The position numbers were made by a program, and so were the translations under genes. 64,000 nt of DNA. Origin: Youngiibacter multivorans. GTDB lineage: Bacteria > Bacillota > Clostridia > Clostridiales > Clostridiaceae. The stretch lies in assembly GCF_017873395.1 (NCBI RefSeq), contig NZ_JAGGKC010000021.1, positions 5,413 to 69,412 of the forward strand, in the 5' to 3' direction. This document shows, piece after piece, positions 16,346 through 23,875 of the stretch (positions within the stretch are counted from its first letter, which is position 1; every line of letters starts with the position of its first letter). The notes beneath the pieces were generated by a model. The model made no database searches. It saw only the letters and a list, made by a program, of their open reading frames with translations, and was not told the origin of the DNA.

Positions 16346-16824
16346 TGTTCTTCCTCCACATCCATGAGGACAAATTCCTCGATCTCGAAGTTTTCAAGTA
16401 CATCTTCAAGCGAGCTTTTCCTGACGACAGCAATGACATCCTTGCCGCACAGCAGCGCCTCAGTGAATGCATCATATAAGCCCATGCCGCGGAGTTCCAA
16501 GGGGCCTATCTCATCGATGATTATACCTTCGCACCTTGGATCCCTGCATATCTCATCAATTACCTCATCAGCCCACTCGAAGGCATCAGGATCAAAGAAC
16601 AGATTCCCTGACTGAAGCCTGAATACCTTGGATTCCTCCTTTACTGCAAGCATCCTCTCTGTCCCATCGGAAAGCCTCTTAAGGGTATATCCCATCAATT
16701 CATCACCCACAAATACCTTGAGTGACACAATCCCGTCATATCCCAGGTCCTTCAGGTCATCCCAAAGGACAAGTACCCTTGCAGTCTTTCCCTTGTCAAT
16801 ACCTCCAGTAACTATCCAAACCAT
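16342..16824 (-). CDS. P-loop NTPase, THEP1-like/DUF2478 type
   Basis: 160 residues. The Walker A motif is GGIDKGKTARV at the very N-terminus, and IIIDEIGPLELRG is the Walker B-like motif shared with the THEP1 nucleoside triphosphatase group. It lacks any second domain. An ATG at 16822-16824 with AGGTGA just upstream is preferred to an upstream TTG. It is the first gene of the cluster with the 2H phosphodiesterase and ADP-ribosylglycohydrolase. Substrate and role are not known; it may phosphorylate or hydrolyse a nucleotide. Confidence 0.75.
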   Translation of the reverse strand: MVWIVTGGIDKGKTARVLVLWDDLKDLGYDGIVSLKVFVGDELMGYTLKRLSDGTERMLAVKEESKVFRLQSGNLFFDPDAFEWADEVIDEICRDPRCEGIIIDEIGPLELRGMGLYDAFTEALLCGKDVIAVVRKSSLEDVLENFEIEEFVLMDVEEEQ

Positions 16825-16925
16825 ACTATCACCTGCCAAAAAATCGATTCATGATTACATTATACTTTGTAATGCAAGATAAAGCTTCAGAATACACCAC
16901 TTTTCACTTTTTCAGGAAATGCAAA

Positions 16926-16948
16926 GGGACCGTCAGACTGACGGTCCC
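16926..16948 (-). terminator. Terminator of cstA
   Basis: GGGACCGTCAG and CTGACGGTCCC form an almost uninterrupted hairpin, followed on the minus strand by TTTGCATTTCC, 14 bases past the cstA stop. Confidence 0.8.
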
Positions 16949-16961
16949 TGGGAAACTGATA

Positions 16962-18446
16962 CTATTCTATTACTGTGTTGAGTATCTTTTCCTTCTGCTT
17001 TGTTCCATATGTCCTGATGAACAGGGCATATCCTGCGGTAAGAACACCTGCTGCTATGTACGAAGCCGTGTAGCTTGCAGGATCCATTCCAAGCTTGGTC
17101 TCAAGACCTAAGCCTATCGGTGCATGGATTATGTAGCTAGTGACCACGAAGCAGTAGAACATTCCAGGAATAAGCGATATGAGGTAATTCTTCCCGTGGA
17201 TGAGAAGGTATACCGATATCATCGCAAGTGCGAATACTGCTATTGTCTGGTTTGTGAATGCGAAGTATCTCCAGAGGATGTTGAATCCTGCAGTATTTGA
17301 CTTAGCATAGTAGAGGATTGCTATAGCTGGTACGAATATGCCTGCTGTAAGCGTTACTCTCTTAGTGTAATTGACCTGGTCGATGTGGAAGGTTTCAGCA
17401 AGCATTAGTCTAAGCGACCTGAATGCTGTGTCTCCTGAAGTTATCGGAAGTACTATTACGCCTGCTATTGCAAATATTGCGCCTATAGGTCCGAGGAATT
17501 CCCTTGAAACAAGACCGATCATGAGTGTTGCGCCAGTCTTTATGTCTGTTCCTCTTCCGAAGAGTATCATTGCACCGGCTGCCCAGCACATTGCTATGAA
17601 GCCTTCAACAAGCATCATGTTGAAGAATGTCATTCTGCCTTCCTTCTCGCTCTTTACAGCTCTGCCTATGAGGGTAGCCTGTGTCGAGTGGAAGCCTGAC
17701 ATGATTCCGCATGCTACTGTTATGAAGAATACTGGTACGAACGGAAGCTTTGAAGGATGGTTTCCAAACAGTTGTGAGAAATTGAGGTTCTGAAGGTTTG
17801 CTCCACCGTCAAGCATGATTCCAGCAAATATTCCAATTGCTGAGAATATGAGGATAGCTCCGAATATCGGGTATACCCTTCCTATTATCTGGTCAATCGG
17901 GAAAAGTGTAGCTATAAGATAATATAGGAATATTGCTGCATATACTATCCATGTTGTTGGATTCTCGAACAGAGGCTTCTGCCCGATAAGCTCATTTACT
18001 ATGAGGTCTCCAGGTGTATATACGAAAACTGCTCCAACAAGAAGCATGAGTATCCATACTACTATGTTGTATACATTGAAGACACCCTTTCCAAGGTACT
18101 TCTGTATGAGCTTAGGCATCTGGGCTCCACCGTTTCTCATTGAAATCATTCCTGAGAAATAGTCATGAAGTGATCCAGCGAGTACGCAGCCTACAGGTAT
18201 GGTTATGAAAGCTATAGGCCCGAAAAGTATTCCCTGTATAGGCCCGAGGATCGGTCCTGTACCTGCTATGTTCAAAAGCTCTATAAGACTGTTCTTCCAT
18301 TTTTTCATTACGACGAAGTCAACTCCGTCTGCCTTAGCTACTGCCGGTGTCTCCCTGTCATCAGGTCCGAATACTGTTTCGCAATACTTTCCGTAAGCCA
18401 ATCCACCTACTAACAGAATTGCAAGTCCAACCAAGAAAGTTAACAT
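16962..18446 (-). CDS. cstA: Carbon starvation protein CstA, peptide/pyruvate transporter family
   Basis: 494 residues, the shorter form found in Firmicutes (E. coli CstA is about 700). At least twelve hydrophobic segments are visible. The family signatures NIAGTGPILGPIQGILFGP near residue 60, LVGAVFVYTPGDLIVNE, and SGFHSTQATLIGRAV are present. CstA proteins take up peptides or pyruvate under carbon limitation. The ATG at 18444-18446 follows the ferritin-like gene by 47 bases with no terminator between, so the two may be co-transcribed from the promoter at 19021-19050. Confidence 0.93.
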   Translation of the reverse strand: MLTFLVGLAILLVGGLAYGKYCETVFGPDDRETPAVAKADGVDFVVMKKWKNSLIELLNIAGTGPILGPIQGILFGPIAFITIPVGCVLAGSLHDYFSGMISMRNGGAQMPKLIQKYLGKGVFNVYNIVVWILMLLVGAVFVYTPGDLIVNELIGQKPLFENPTTWIVYAAIFLYYLIATLFPIDQIIGRVYPIFGAILIFSAIGIFAGIMLDGGANLQNLNFSQLFGNHPSKLPFVPVFFITVACGIMSGFHSTQATLIGRAVKSEKEGRMTFFNMMLVEGFIAMCWAAGAMILFGRGTDIKTGATLMIGLVSREFLGPIGAIFAIAGVIVLPITSGDTAFRSLRLMLAETFHIDQVNYTKRVTLTAGIFVPAIAILYYAKSNTAGFNILWRYFAFTNQTIAVFALAMISVYLLIHGKNYLISLIPGMFYCFVVTSYIIHAPIGLGLETKLGMDPASYTASYIAAGVLTAGYALFIRTYGTKQKEKILNTVIE

Positions 18447-18493
18447 AATAATCCCCCTTATGAATTATTAAGAATAGTGCTTGTGACCCTTTG

Positions 18494-18988
18494 TCACATA
18501 CCGATACGGAAAATTGCCCTGTCTGTCTTTTTTTCCAGGATGGTTCTAAGGTGCTTCTTTTCTTCCTTGAGGATAGTCTCCAGATCCCCTTTGGCTAGGT
18601 CCGGATAGACTCTGGCAAGCTCTGTTACGAACATCACAGAATCCGTCTCTACCCTCTCGGCGATATCGAAGACCTGACTCTTGTCAAAAAGCGCCCTTGC
18701 TTTGGCAACAACCGCTTCGGAATCGTTGAGAAAATTATTATCGATCAATAAATCCAAGTACCTTGCATCATCCTCATCCAGTTCCACGTCGCCAACATCA
18801 GGGACCTTGCCGAGCAGAGCAACGTAGATCATGTTGTGCCTCTCTTCATCTTTTGCAAGATTTTCGAAGAACTGTACACCAATTCCCTTGTTTACCTCCT
18901 TAGCCATAGTCCTGTAAAGTTCCGCCACCTTGATCTCATTGTCAGCTATAAGCTTGACGAGTTTGGTACCGTTCCATTTGACAGACAT
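18494..18988 (-). CDS. Ferritin-like/rubrerythrin-type diiron protein without rubredoxin domain
   Basis: 164 residues, predicted all helical. Glu residues and EERH (KDEERHNMIYVAL) and EEKKH (ILKEEKKHLRTIL) are placed like the ExxH ligands of rubrerythrin's four-helix diiron domain. There is no Cys pair for a rubredoxin domain. Such proteins handle peroxide or iron in anaerobes. The start is ATG 18986-18988 with AAAGGAGGGG upstream; a longer TTG frame overlaps that site. A strong promoter with an inverted repeat on its -35 lies upstream. The exact activity is inferred from ligand spacing only. Confidence 0.7.
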   Translation of the reverse strand: MSVKWNGTKLVKLIADNEIKVAELYRTMAKEVNKGIGVQFFENLAKDEERHNMIYVALLGKVPDVGDVELDEDDARYLDLLIDNNFLNDSEAVVAKARALFDKSQVFDIAERVETDSVMFVTELARVYPDLAKGDLETILKEEKKHLRTILEKKTDRAIFRIGM

Positions 18989-19020
18989 TATTACCCCTCC
19001 TTTCAAAACTTCTTAATATT

Positions 19021-19050
19021 ATTTTAACTATTTATGAACTCAATTGTCAA
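19021..19050 (-). promoter_or_regulatory. Sigma-A promoter of the ferritin-like/cstA unit
   Basis: On the minus strand TTGACA (19045-19050), an 18-base spacer and TAAAAT (19021-19026). Confidence 0.7.
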
Positions 19051-19062
19051 TGGTATGACCAT
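19050..19062. promoter_or_regulatory. Inverted repeat abutting the -35 element, candidate operator
   Basis: ATGGT-ATG-ACCAT is a perfect 5-base inverted repeat touching the -35 hexamer of the ferritin-like gene. It could bind a repressor or activator; the factor is unknown. Confidence 0.3.
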
Positions 19063-19151
19063 AATCGTTTACATTTTACGACTATTAAATTTATATCTAA
19101 CATGCTCAATGAATCAGTCCAATTGTCATATTTTTGCCAATTAAACAATTA

Positions 19152-19189
19152 ATACCCTGAAGATTTCATATCAGAAAACTTCAGGGTAT
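19152..19189 (-). terminator. Hairpin downstream of ftsH, probable terminator
   Basis: ATACCCTGAAG (19152-19162) and CTTCAGGGTAT (19179-19189) form an 11-base perfect stem with a 16-base loop. A loose T-rich tract follows on the minus strand. It lies about 150 bases after the ftsH stop. The 19190-19336 stretch between them holds nothing else I can identify. Confidence 0.55.
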
Positions 19190-19336
19190 ATATTCATGCT
19201 AAATGTATAAATGATTGAAAATCACAGAATGTTCGACTCAGGCTTTCAGGCGGATTAATTCAAAATATGCAAACCTTCGAAATGCGTTTTCAGGAATGTT
19301 TATACACACTCAAAATCTATCCAAACCGACTTCTGG

Positions 19337-21151
19337 TTATGCTGCCAAGAGTTCCATGAACTCCTCGCCTGTTATTGTCTCCTTCTCAAGAAGGAACTTT
19401 GTCAGGTCATGGAGCTTCTGCTTGTTCGCTTCAAGTATGTCCGTTGCCTTTATGTGGCATGACTTTATTATCGCCAATATCTCTTGGTCGACCTTGGCTG
19501 CGGTGTCGGCTGAAACCATAAGCTGAGTATCTCCTCCAAGATAAGGATTTACCACAGTCTCAAGCGCCATCATGTCGAAATTCTCGCTCATTCCGTACCG
19601 TGTGACCATTGCCCTGGCAATCTTTGTTGCCATCTCTATGTCATTTGAAGCGCCAGATGTGACCGTCCCGAAGATCAGTTCTTCAGCTGCACGTCCTCCC
19701 ATGTATGTTGTGATCTTGTCGAGAGCCTGCTCCTTTGTCAGAAGCACCTGCTCCACTTCGTCAATCTGCATGGTGTAGCCAAGAGCTCCAGATGTCCTTG
19801 GTATTATGGTTATCTTGTGGACCGGGGCAGAATCCTTCTGCATCGCCGCAACAAGGGCATGCCCAATCTCATGATAGGATATTGTAAGCTTGTCCTTCAT
19901 GCTTATTACCGCATTCTTTCTCTGATAACCTGCTATTACTACCTCAACCGACTCCTCAAGGTCCTCCTGTATGACAGTCTTCCTGCCGAGCTTTACAGCT
20001 CTCAGGGCACCTTCGTTTATAATGTTGGCAAGGTCTGCTCCGGAGGCTCCGGATGTCGCTCTTGCGATCACATTGAAGTCAACTCCTGCATCGAGCTTTA
20101 TTTTTTTCGCATGTACCTTGAGTATCGCTTCCCTTCCTGCAAGGTCTGGAAGCTCCACCGGGATCCTCCTGTCGAACCTTCCGGGTCTGAGAAGCGCCTT
20201 GTCTAAAGTCTCGGGCCTGTTGGTCGCAGCAAGGATGACAACTCCCTTGTCGGCTGAAAATCCATCCATCTCTGAAAGGAGCTGGTTCAGTGTCTGCTCC
20301 CTCTCATCATTACCGCCGATTCCGCCGGAATCCCTTTTCTTGCCTATAGTGTCTATCTCGTCTATGAAGACTATGCAGGGAGCCTTCTCCTGGGCCTGTT
20401 TGAAAAGATCCCTGACCCTTGCTGCACCCATACCTACAAACATCTCAACGAACTCAGAACCTGAGATCGAGAAAAACGGAACCTTTGATTCTCCGGCTAC
20501 GGCCTTTGCAAGCAGAGTCTTTCCTGTTCCGGGAGGTCCTACCAGGAGAGCTCCTTTAGGTATGATGGCTCCAATATCTGCATACTTTTTGGGATCATGC
20601 AGAAAGTCCACAATCTCCCTTAGAGCATCCTTAGCTTCATCCTGACCAGCCACGTCCGCGAAGGTCTTGCCTGTCTGGGCTTCAACATAAACCTTGGCAC
20701 TGCTCTTTCCGAATGACATTGCATTTCCCATTCCACCCTGGTTAAGCTTTCCGGAAAGCTTCTGTCCAAGATAAAGGAATAATCCTATTGGGAGTATCCA
20801 TGTGAGGAGGAATGACATGATCGGTGACGCCTCCTGCGGAATAACCTTGCTGAAGCTTACGCCCTTGGCGTAAAGCCTGTCCACAAGCCCTGTATCTTCC
20901 ATCCTGCCTGTCATGTACACGGCATCCTTGCCCTGCGCATCAGGTGCGTTATAAAGTATCTTGGTTTCCTGTATTTCAACTGTCTTGACTGACCCTGAAT
21001 CTACCATGGAAAGGAATGTTCCATAATCCACTTCGCTTATTGAAGCGTTCATGATGGCCGGAACTACGAACGTATTGAACAGCAGCATTATAATCAGTAC
21101 TATGCTGTAGTAGAACATCAGTGATTTTTTTGGCGGTTTAATCTCTTTCAT
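19337..21151 (-). CDS. ftsH: ATP-dependent zinc metalloprotease FtsH
   Basis: 604 residues. Two membrane segments (about 12-32 and 108-128) enclose an extracytoplasmic domain. The AAA module has Walker A GPPGTGKTLLAKAVAGE, Walker B CIVFIDEIDTIG, the pore motif FVGM and the second region of homology RPGRFDRRIPV. The zinc site HEIGH is near residue 430, with the third ligand Asp in SGASNDIE. It degrades misfolded membrane and regulatory proteins. The ATG at 21149-21151 lies 7 bases from AAGGAG and inside the end of the upstream MarR gene, an unusual partner for ftsH. Family assignment is certain. Confidence 0.97.
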   Translation of the reverse strand: MKEIKPPKKSLMFYYSIVLIIMLLFNTFVVPAIMNASISEVDYGTFLSMVDSGSVKTVEIQETKILYNAPDAQGKDAVYMTGRMEDTGLVDRLYAKGVSFSKVIPQEASPIMSFLLTWILPIGLFLYLGQKLSGKLNQGGMGNAMSFGKSSAKVYVEAQTGKTFADVAGQDEAKDALREIVDFLHDPKKYADIGAIIPKGALLVGPPGTGKTLLAKAVAGESKVPFFSISGSEFVEMFVGMGAARVRDLFKQAQEKAPCIVFIDEIDTIGKKRDSGGIGGNDEREQTLNQLLSEMDGFSADKGVVILAATNRPETLDKALLRPGRFDRRIPVELPDLAGREAILKVHAKKIKLDAGVDFNVIARATSGASGADLANIINEGALRAVKLGRKTVIQEDLEESVEVVIAGYQRKNAVISMKDKLTISYHEIGHALVAAMQKDSAPVHKITIIPRTSGALGYTMQIDEVEQVLLTKEQALDKITTYMGGRAAEELIFGTVTSGASNDIEMATKIARAMVTRYGMSENFDMMALETVVNPYLGGDTQLMVSADTAAKVDQEILAIIKSCHIKATDILEANKQKLHDLTKFLLEKETITGEEFMELLAA

Positions 21152-21596
21152 CAATTTTCTCCTTTGTCATTTCGATAATCATTACCGAGAGCTTCTCAAG
21201 ACCTTCTACCATAAGCATCAGGTCCTCACGATTCAGAGGCATGCCCTTTTCCATTCTCCCTGTAAGCCAATCGTCAAGCTTGGAGGCTATTTCCTGGCCT
21301 TTAAGGGTAAGCTGCATCAGCACCTTCCTGTCATCAGACGGATCTCTTCCCCTCTCCACAAGCCCTCTCTTCTCAAGGACCTTGCAGATGTTTGTCAGGT
21401 TTCCTCCTGCTATGGATGCTGAATCAGAAATCTTGCCCATGCTGGCAGATCCTTCAATATTCATGATCATAATGATCCTTGCCTGGTTGGGTGTAAGGTC
21501 TTCTAAGCTTCCCATCCTGTCAAGACAGCCGTCCATGGCCTCGTTAAGCTTTCTCGTGCTTTGAAGAAGCTTTGCCTTGAATTCGTTCATCTCCAT
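21138..21596 (-). CDS. MarR family transcriptional regulator
   Basis: 152 residues from the ATG six bases after GAGGG; a tandem ATG three bases upstream is closer. The winged-helix region shows LTPNQARIIMIMNIEGSASMGKISDSASIAGGNLTNICKVLEKRGLVERGRDPSDDRKVLMQLT (first part of the wing has the usual DxRxxxxxLT). Its coding end overlaps the start of ftsH by 14 bases, so it is cotranscribed and coupled with the protease. An inverted repeat in the promoter region at 21633-21652 is a plausible self-binding site. The inducing ligand is unknown. Confidence 0.88.
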   Translation of the reverse strand: MEMNEFKAKLLQSTRKLNEAMDGCLDRMGSLEDLTPNQARIIMIMNIEGSASMGKISDSASIAGGNLTNICKVLEKRGLVERGRDPSDDRKVLMQLTLKGQEIASKLDDWLTGRMEKGMPLNREDLMLMVEGLEKLSVMIIEMTKEKIDERD

Positions 21597-21632
21597 CATT
21601 ATCCCTCAATTTGCTTATAATTTATAAATATT

Positions 21633-21652
21633 ATAGTTCATAGTAAAACTAT
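21633..21652. promoter_or_regulatory. Inverted repeat in the marR-ftsH promoter region
   Basis: ATAGTT and AACTAT are separated by 8 bases. It overlaps a TATAAT-like -10 on the minus strand. MarR regulators bind such palindromes in their own promoters, so autoregulation is inferred. Confidence 0.4.
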
Positions 21653-21653
21653 A

Positions 21654-21677
21654 CCCCCGGAAATCATCTTCCGGGGG
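21654..21677 (-). terminator. Hairpin terminator after the DUF6054-like gene
   Basis: CCCCCGGAA and TTCCGGGGG form a 9-base perfect stem with a 6-base loop. T-rich sequence flanks it on both strands, so it may act both ways. Confidence 0.75.
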
Positions 21678-21697
21678 CTTTTAATCGATTTTTAACT

Positions 21698-22036
21698 TTA
21701 CAGCCAGGTCTCATAAGGTCTGAGTGAGTCCTCCACTATCTTTCCGAAGCTTTGGGAAGCACCCCAGTCGAACCTGAAGAGTCCTTCTCCGCCTCCACCG
21801 CCTACATAGTGGACCCTTGTGGCACCGGCAGCGTCGTCGATTGTTACAGTCAGTGTAAGTCTGTTGCCAACCCTGTAGAAATGCTTCTCGTATACCATTA
21901 CCACTACCCTTCTGTCACTGAACCTGACCTCGTAGTGATCGAGCTTTTCTCCTGTAATGCTTCCGTTGATCACGGCATCATCAAGTGTTTCTATGGCTTC
22001 ATCAATATCGAGTGAAACATGTATGGTGGTTTCCAT
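21698..22036 (-). CDS. DUF6054-like protein of unknown function
   Basis: 112 residues. The order of motifs (early SLDIDEAIETLDDAVINGSITGE, central VVVMVYEKHFYRVGNRLTLTVTI, then a Gly-rich GGGGGEGLFRFDWG and a C-terminal IVEDSLRPYE) resembles the DUF6054 family of small clostridial proteins. No signal peptide or membrane helix is present. GGAGG precedes its ATG. It is 9 bases after the NYN-LOTUS gene and is probably expressed with it. Function is unknown. Confidence 0.65.
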   Translation of the reverse strand: METTIHVSLDIDEAIETLDDAVINGSITGEKLDHYEVRFSDRRVVVMVYEKHFYRVGNRLTLTVTIDDAAGATRVHYVGGGGGEGLFRFDWGASQSFGKIVEDSLRPYETWL

Positions 22037-22045
22037 CTTTCCCTC

Positions 22046-22942
22046 CTAATCCTCTATCTTTACGATCCTTCGCTTGGCCTTGTAGGTACGTCTCTTTTTC
22101 TTTACAACAGGCTCAGGCGTCTCTTCAGGCTCCTTTGGAATATCAGATTTGAGTGACACCCACATTGATGTACCCTTGCCTTTCTGATGTATCTCAAGGA
22201 AATCGAACTTCTTGAGGAACTTAGACAGCTTGGTGTCTCCGTAGTTCCTGACGTCGAAATCCGGATACCTTTTAACCAGCCGGTTTCCGATTTCTCCCAT
22301 GTTCATGCTCTGGTCCTCTGCATCGACCTCATTCATCATCCTTATGATTGCGGACTTTATGACGCTGATGTCAGTCATATACTTGCCAGTCTCGGTCTGT
22401 TCCTGAGGCTTTGTGCCGTTTGTTGCGACCTTGGTATCAGGTTTTCCTTCAACAGGCTTTGATTTCATATCCTGATTGGATCCTTCTTCAAGTGCTTTCT
22501 TCTCTGACTCAGCCAGTACATCAAGATACTTGAACTGGTTGCAGGCAGCAATGAATGGTTTGGGGGTCTTCTTTTCTCCCATTCCTACCACCATCATGCC
22601 AGATTCTCTCAGTCTTGCTGAAAGCTTGGTGAAGTCGCTGTCCGAGGAGACAATGCAGTACCCATCTACATTACCCGAATAAAGGATGTCCATGGCATCG
22701 ATTATCATGGCAGAGTCTGTCGCATTCTTGCCTACTGTGTACCCGTACTGCTGTACCGGAGTCACGGAATTTTCAAGAAGGACGTCCTTCCAGGATGCTA
22801 CCTGTGGTTTGGTCCAGTCTCCGTATATCCTCTTGTATGTGGCTACCCCATAGTTTGAAATCTCATCAAGTATGAACTTTATGTACTTCGCCGATACATT
22901 GTCGGCGTCGATAAGTACTGCAAATTTTCTATCGTCAATCAT
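22046..22942 (-). CDS. NYN domain (PIN-like) protein with C-terminal LOTUS/OST-HTH domain
   Basis: 298 residues. FAVLIDADNVSAKYI begins the NYN nuclease-like fold; GYCIVSSDSDFTKLSARLRE provides the further acidic residues, so the Asp-rich site is preserved. After a charged linker, a winged-helix LOTUS domain (about 195-265; IRMMNEVDAEDQSMNMGEIGNRLVKRYPDFDVRNYGDTKLSKFLKK) should bind RNA. A basic tail ends KKKRRTYKAKRRIVKIED. The combination points to an RNA-processing or RNA-binding regulator. The ATG at 22940-22942 is chosen because it gives the normal family N-terminus; an upstream GTG at 22972 overlaps the ribosome site, and a perfect hairpin lies between that site and the ATG. Confidence 0.85.
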   Translation of the reverse strand: MIDDRKFAVLIDADNVSAKYIKFILDEISNYGVATYKRIYGDWTKPQVASWKDVLLENSVTPVQQYGYTVGKNATDSAMIIDAMDILYSGNVDGYCIVSSDSDFTKLSARLRESGMMVVGMGEKKTPKPFIAACNQFKYLDVLAESEKKALEEGSNQDMKSKPVEGKPDTKVATNGTKPQEQTETGKYMTDISVIKSAIIRMMNEVDAEDQSMNMGEIGNRLVKRYPDFDVRNYGDTKLSKFLKKFDFLEIHQKGKGTSMWVSLKSDIPKEPEETPEPVVKKKRRTYKAKRRIVKIED

Positions 22943-22950
22943 ATTTTGCC

Positions 22951-22970
22951 GCGCGTTTTTTGCAACGCGC
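22951..22970 (-). promoter_or_regulatory. Hairpin between Shine-Dalgarno sequence and start codon of the NYN gene
   Basis: GCGCGTT and AACGCGC pair perfectly around a GCAAAA loop. The ribosome site GGAAAGGAG lies immediately upstream and the ATG 8 bases downstream. Folding would bring the two to a normal spacing of about 9 bases. Confidence 0.6.
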
Positions 22971-23103
22971 ACTCCTTTCCGTGTGTTACCTAAGTATCAG
23001 TATAGAGCATTTTTTTGTACTTCGCACGAATTTTGTAAACGATGAGATAGATTTGAGGCTGTACCTTCAGAGCCTTAAGGGTTAAAATGGGAGATATACT
23101 TTG

Positions 23104-23757
23104 ATGGGAAGTGGTCGCATGATAGCAGTAATAGCAGGTACACCAGTGGATACGTCAATGGGAAAAAGCCTTCTTGAGGAACATGGATATGAGGCGAAGC
23201 CTTTTCCGATTTCAGATACACCTGAAGAGCAAAGCATACTCCAGGTCCTTTATCCTGAAAGGCTCCGAAAGATCATAGAAGATAAGGTGGATGAGATCAG
23301 GGCTCAGGGAATGGGCACGGTTTTCGTATATTGCAATTCCATTTCAGCGGCAGTTGACATGGAGGACATAGGTAACAAGAAGGGGGTCAGGATGATCACC
23401 CCTCTGATGGTCTACAGGGACCTCGGTAAGAGCTACAGAAGCCTTGCGGTTATCGCCGCAAACAGCCAGAGCGCCTGCGGCATAGAGAAGGCACTCCAGT
23501 CCGGCAAAAGCGACACTAGAGTCACTGGATTGGGTTCTTTGGAGCTCGTTGATGCGGTGGAGACAGGAATGGACCCTGAGAAGATAGTTGATGCATTTGA
23601 CCTTGAAAGCCTAATAGGATTCTTCAGATCCTCAGGCTGTGAAGCCCTTGTTCTTGGATGCACCCATTTTTCCTGGTTCAGGGACGCTTTGGTGAAAAAA
23701 AGTCCTATAAAGGTAATAGACCCTGCGCTTATGATGCTGGAAATGCTCGAAAATTGA
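23104..23757 (+). CDS. Aspartate/glutamate racemase family protein
   Basis: 217 residues. The two catalytic cysteines of the cofactor-independent racemases are seen in VFVYCNSISAA (near residue 80) and LVLGCTHFSWF (near residue 185). MIAVIAGTPVDTSMGKSLL is the N-terminal phosphate/substrate loop. The sequence is closer to the general Asp/Glu/hydantoin racemase group than to MurI. The ATG at 23104 with GGGAGA upstream is chosen; a second ATG at 23119 with AAGTGG is possible. It stands alone ahead of the phosphofructokinase gene, and its last codons form one arm of a 15-base hairpin. Confidence 0.85.
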   Translation: MGSGRMIAVIAGTPVDTSMGKSLLEEHGYEAKPFPISDTPEEQSILQVLYPERLRKIIEDKVDEIRAQGMGTVFVYCNSISAAVDMEDIGNKKGVRMITPLMVYRDLGKSYRSLAVIAANSQSACGIEKALQSGKSDTRVTGLGSLELVDAVETGMDPEKIVDAFDLESLIGFFRSSGCEALVLGCTHFSWFRDALVKKSPIKVIDPALMMLEMLEN

Positions 23758-23770
23758 GCATTTCCAGCAT
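23734..23770 (+). terminator. 15-base perfect hairpin overlapping the racemase stop codon
   Basis: Left arm 23734-23748 and right arm 23756-23770 (ATGCTGGAAATGCTC and its complement) flank a 7-base loop containing part of the TGA stop. No clear T run follows, so termination efficiency is doubtful. Confidence 0.5.
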
Positions 23771-23875
23771 TTCCAGCGTTACGGATGTTTTGATTTCAAT
23801 TGAATTGTGGTATCATTTATTCAAAATGGTAAACGTTTAGAATAGCACGAAAGAAACATTCGAGGAGTGATAAAG

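Noticed and set aside
19215..19526. Plus-strand ORF of 103 codons near the ftsH end
   Set aside because: Mostly opposite to the ftsH C-terminal coding; no ribosome site or recognisable pattern.
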